This document shows, piece after piece, positions 6,622 through 6,750 of a DNA stretch of 6,750 bases (position 1 is the first letter of the stretch; each line of letters begins with the position of its first letter). Below the pieces are notes generated by a model that saw only the letters and a program-made list of their open reading frames with translations, was not told where the DNA came from and searched no databases. The stretch covers positions 1-6,750 of the forward strand of contig CALFYB010000492.1 in assembly GCA_937952995.1 (NCBI GenBank). Reading direction: 5' to 3'. The stretch comes from an uncultured Caulobacteraceae bacterium (GTDB lineage Bacteria > Pseudomonadota > Alphaproteobacteria > Caulobacterales > Caulobacteraceae). Position numbers and translations under genes: made by a program.

Positions 6622-6750
6622 ATGACTGAATCAACGAATGCTCGACGCGGAGGTCGCGCTGCTCGCAACGCATTGCGTGCAGCTCCACTAACGGATGACA
6701 TCAAGCCAGTGCGCCCAGGTATGCCGGCCGGCCGTTACAAGCCACTTACC
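6622..6750 (+). CDS. MttB-like trimethylamine methyltransferase family protein, N-terminal fragment
   Basis: Only the first 43 codons are present; the frame is open to the window edge. The start ATG has AAGGAG seven bases upstream, a strong site that fixes the start, and begins 12 nt after the dehydrogenase stop. The residues (MTESTNARRGGRAARNALRA, then a PLTDDIKPVRPGM stretch and GRYKPLT) resemble the Arg/Gly/Ala-rich N-terminus of MttB-superfamily proteins of marine alphaproteobacteria, which demethylate quaternary or tertiary amines such as betaine and trimethylamine. The link to a preceding DMGDH-type gene supports this, since such enzymes act in successive demethylation steps. Whether it is a pyrrolysine or non-pyrrolysine type cannot be told because that region is outside the window. 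Codon use (CCA, ACG, CTA, GGT) is A/T-richer than in the first 5.9 kb, so it probably comes from a different genome. Confidence 0.65.
   Translation, partial: MTESTNARRGGRAARNALRAAPLTDDIKPVRPGMPAGRYKPLT

Overview
The window is high-GC, gene-dense DNA whose first ~5.9 kb looks like one alphaproteobacterial genome, most like Caulobacterales or a relative. That placement is inferred from codon use (GCC, CTG and almost only AAG for lysine in the SDR segment), protein character and GC-rich palindromic intergenic repeats; no database was searched. The last ~0.8 kb does not seem to belong to the same genome.

Layout: positions 1-181 are non-coding and hold palindromic repeat remnants plus a convincing intrinsic terminator. 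On the minus strand follow a two-gene unit, a concentrative nucleoside transporter (CNT/NupC family, 2098-821) and, 21 nt downstream, a glutathione S-transferase-like protein (799-182), which ends at that terminator. A 264-nt divergent intergenic region (2099-2362) separates it from a plus-strand operon of three tightly coupled genes: an FtsX-type ABC permease (2363-3514), its ATPase (3511-4272, 4-nt overlap) and a HlyD/DevB-like membrane fusion protein (4279-5283). Together they form a DevBCA/MacAB-like tripartite exporter in the order permease-ATPase-adaptor; no outer-membrane channel gene is present.

At 5386 a short-chain dehydrogenase (SDR) begins with a good ribosome binding site, but right after its YxxxK active site the reading frame runs into the C-terminal third of a dimethylglycine/sarcosine dehydrogenase-type protein (GcvT-like folate-binding domains), ending at 6609. 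The switch falls in the short sequence encoding AVLGLM (5899-5916), a string plausible in both families. I read this as an assembly chimera at shared sequence, or less probably a recombination, rather than a functional fusion enzyme. Within the dehydrogenase part composition changes again, from about 68% GC (6121-6240) to about 47% GC (6470-6609) by hand count, so a third source is likely. The window ends in the first 43 codons of a gene resembling the N-terminus of MttB-family (trimethylamine methyltransferase-like) proteins, 12 nt downstream of the dehydrogenase stop; this pairing makes sense as a methylamine/betaine demethylation operon of the tail's source organism.

I found no CRISPR array, tRNA, rRNA, IS element or clearly novel system. 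The most important point for a user is that the part right of about 5.9 kb should not be assumed to be linked to the part left of it.
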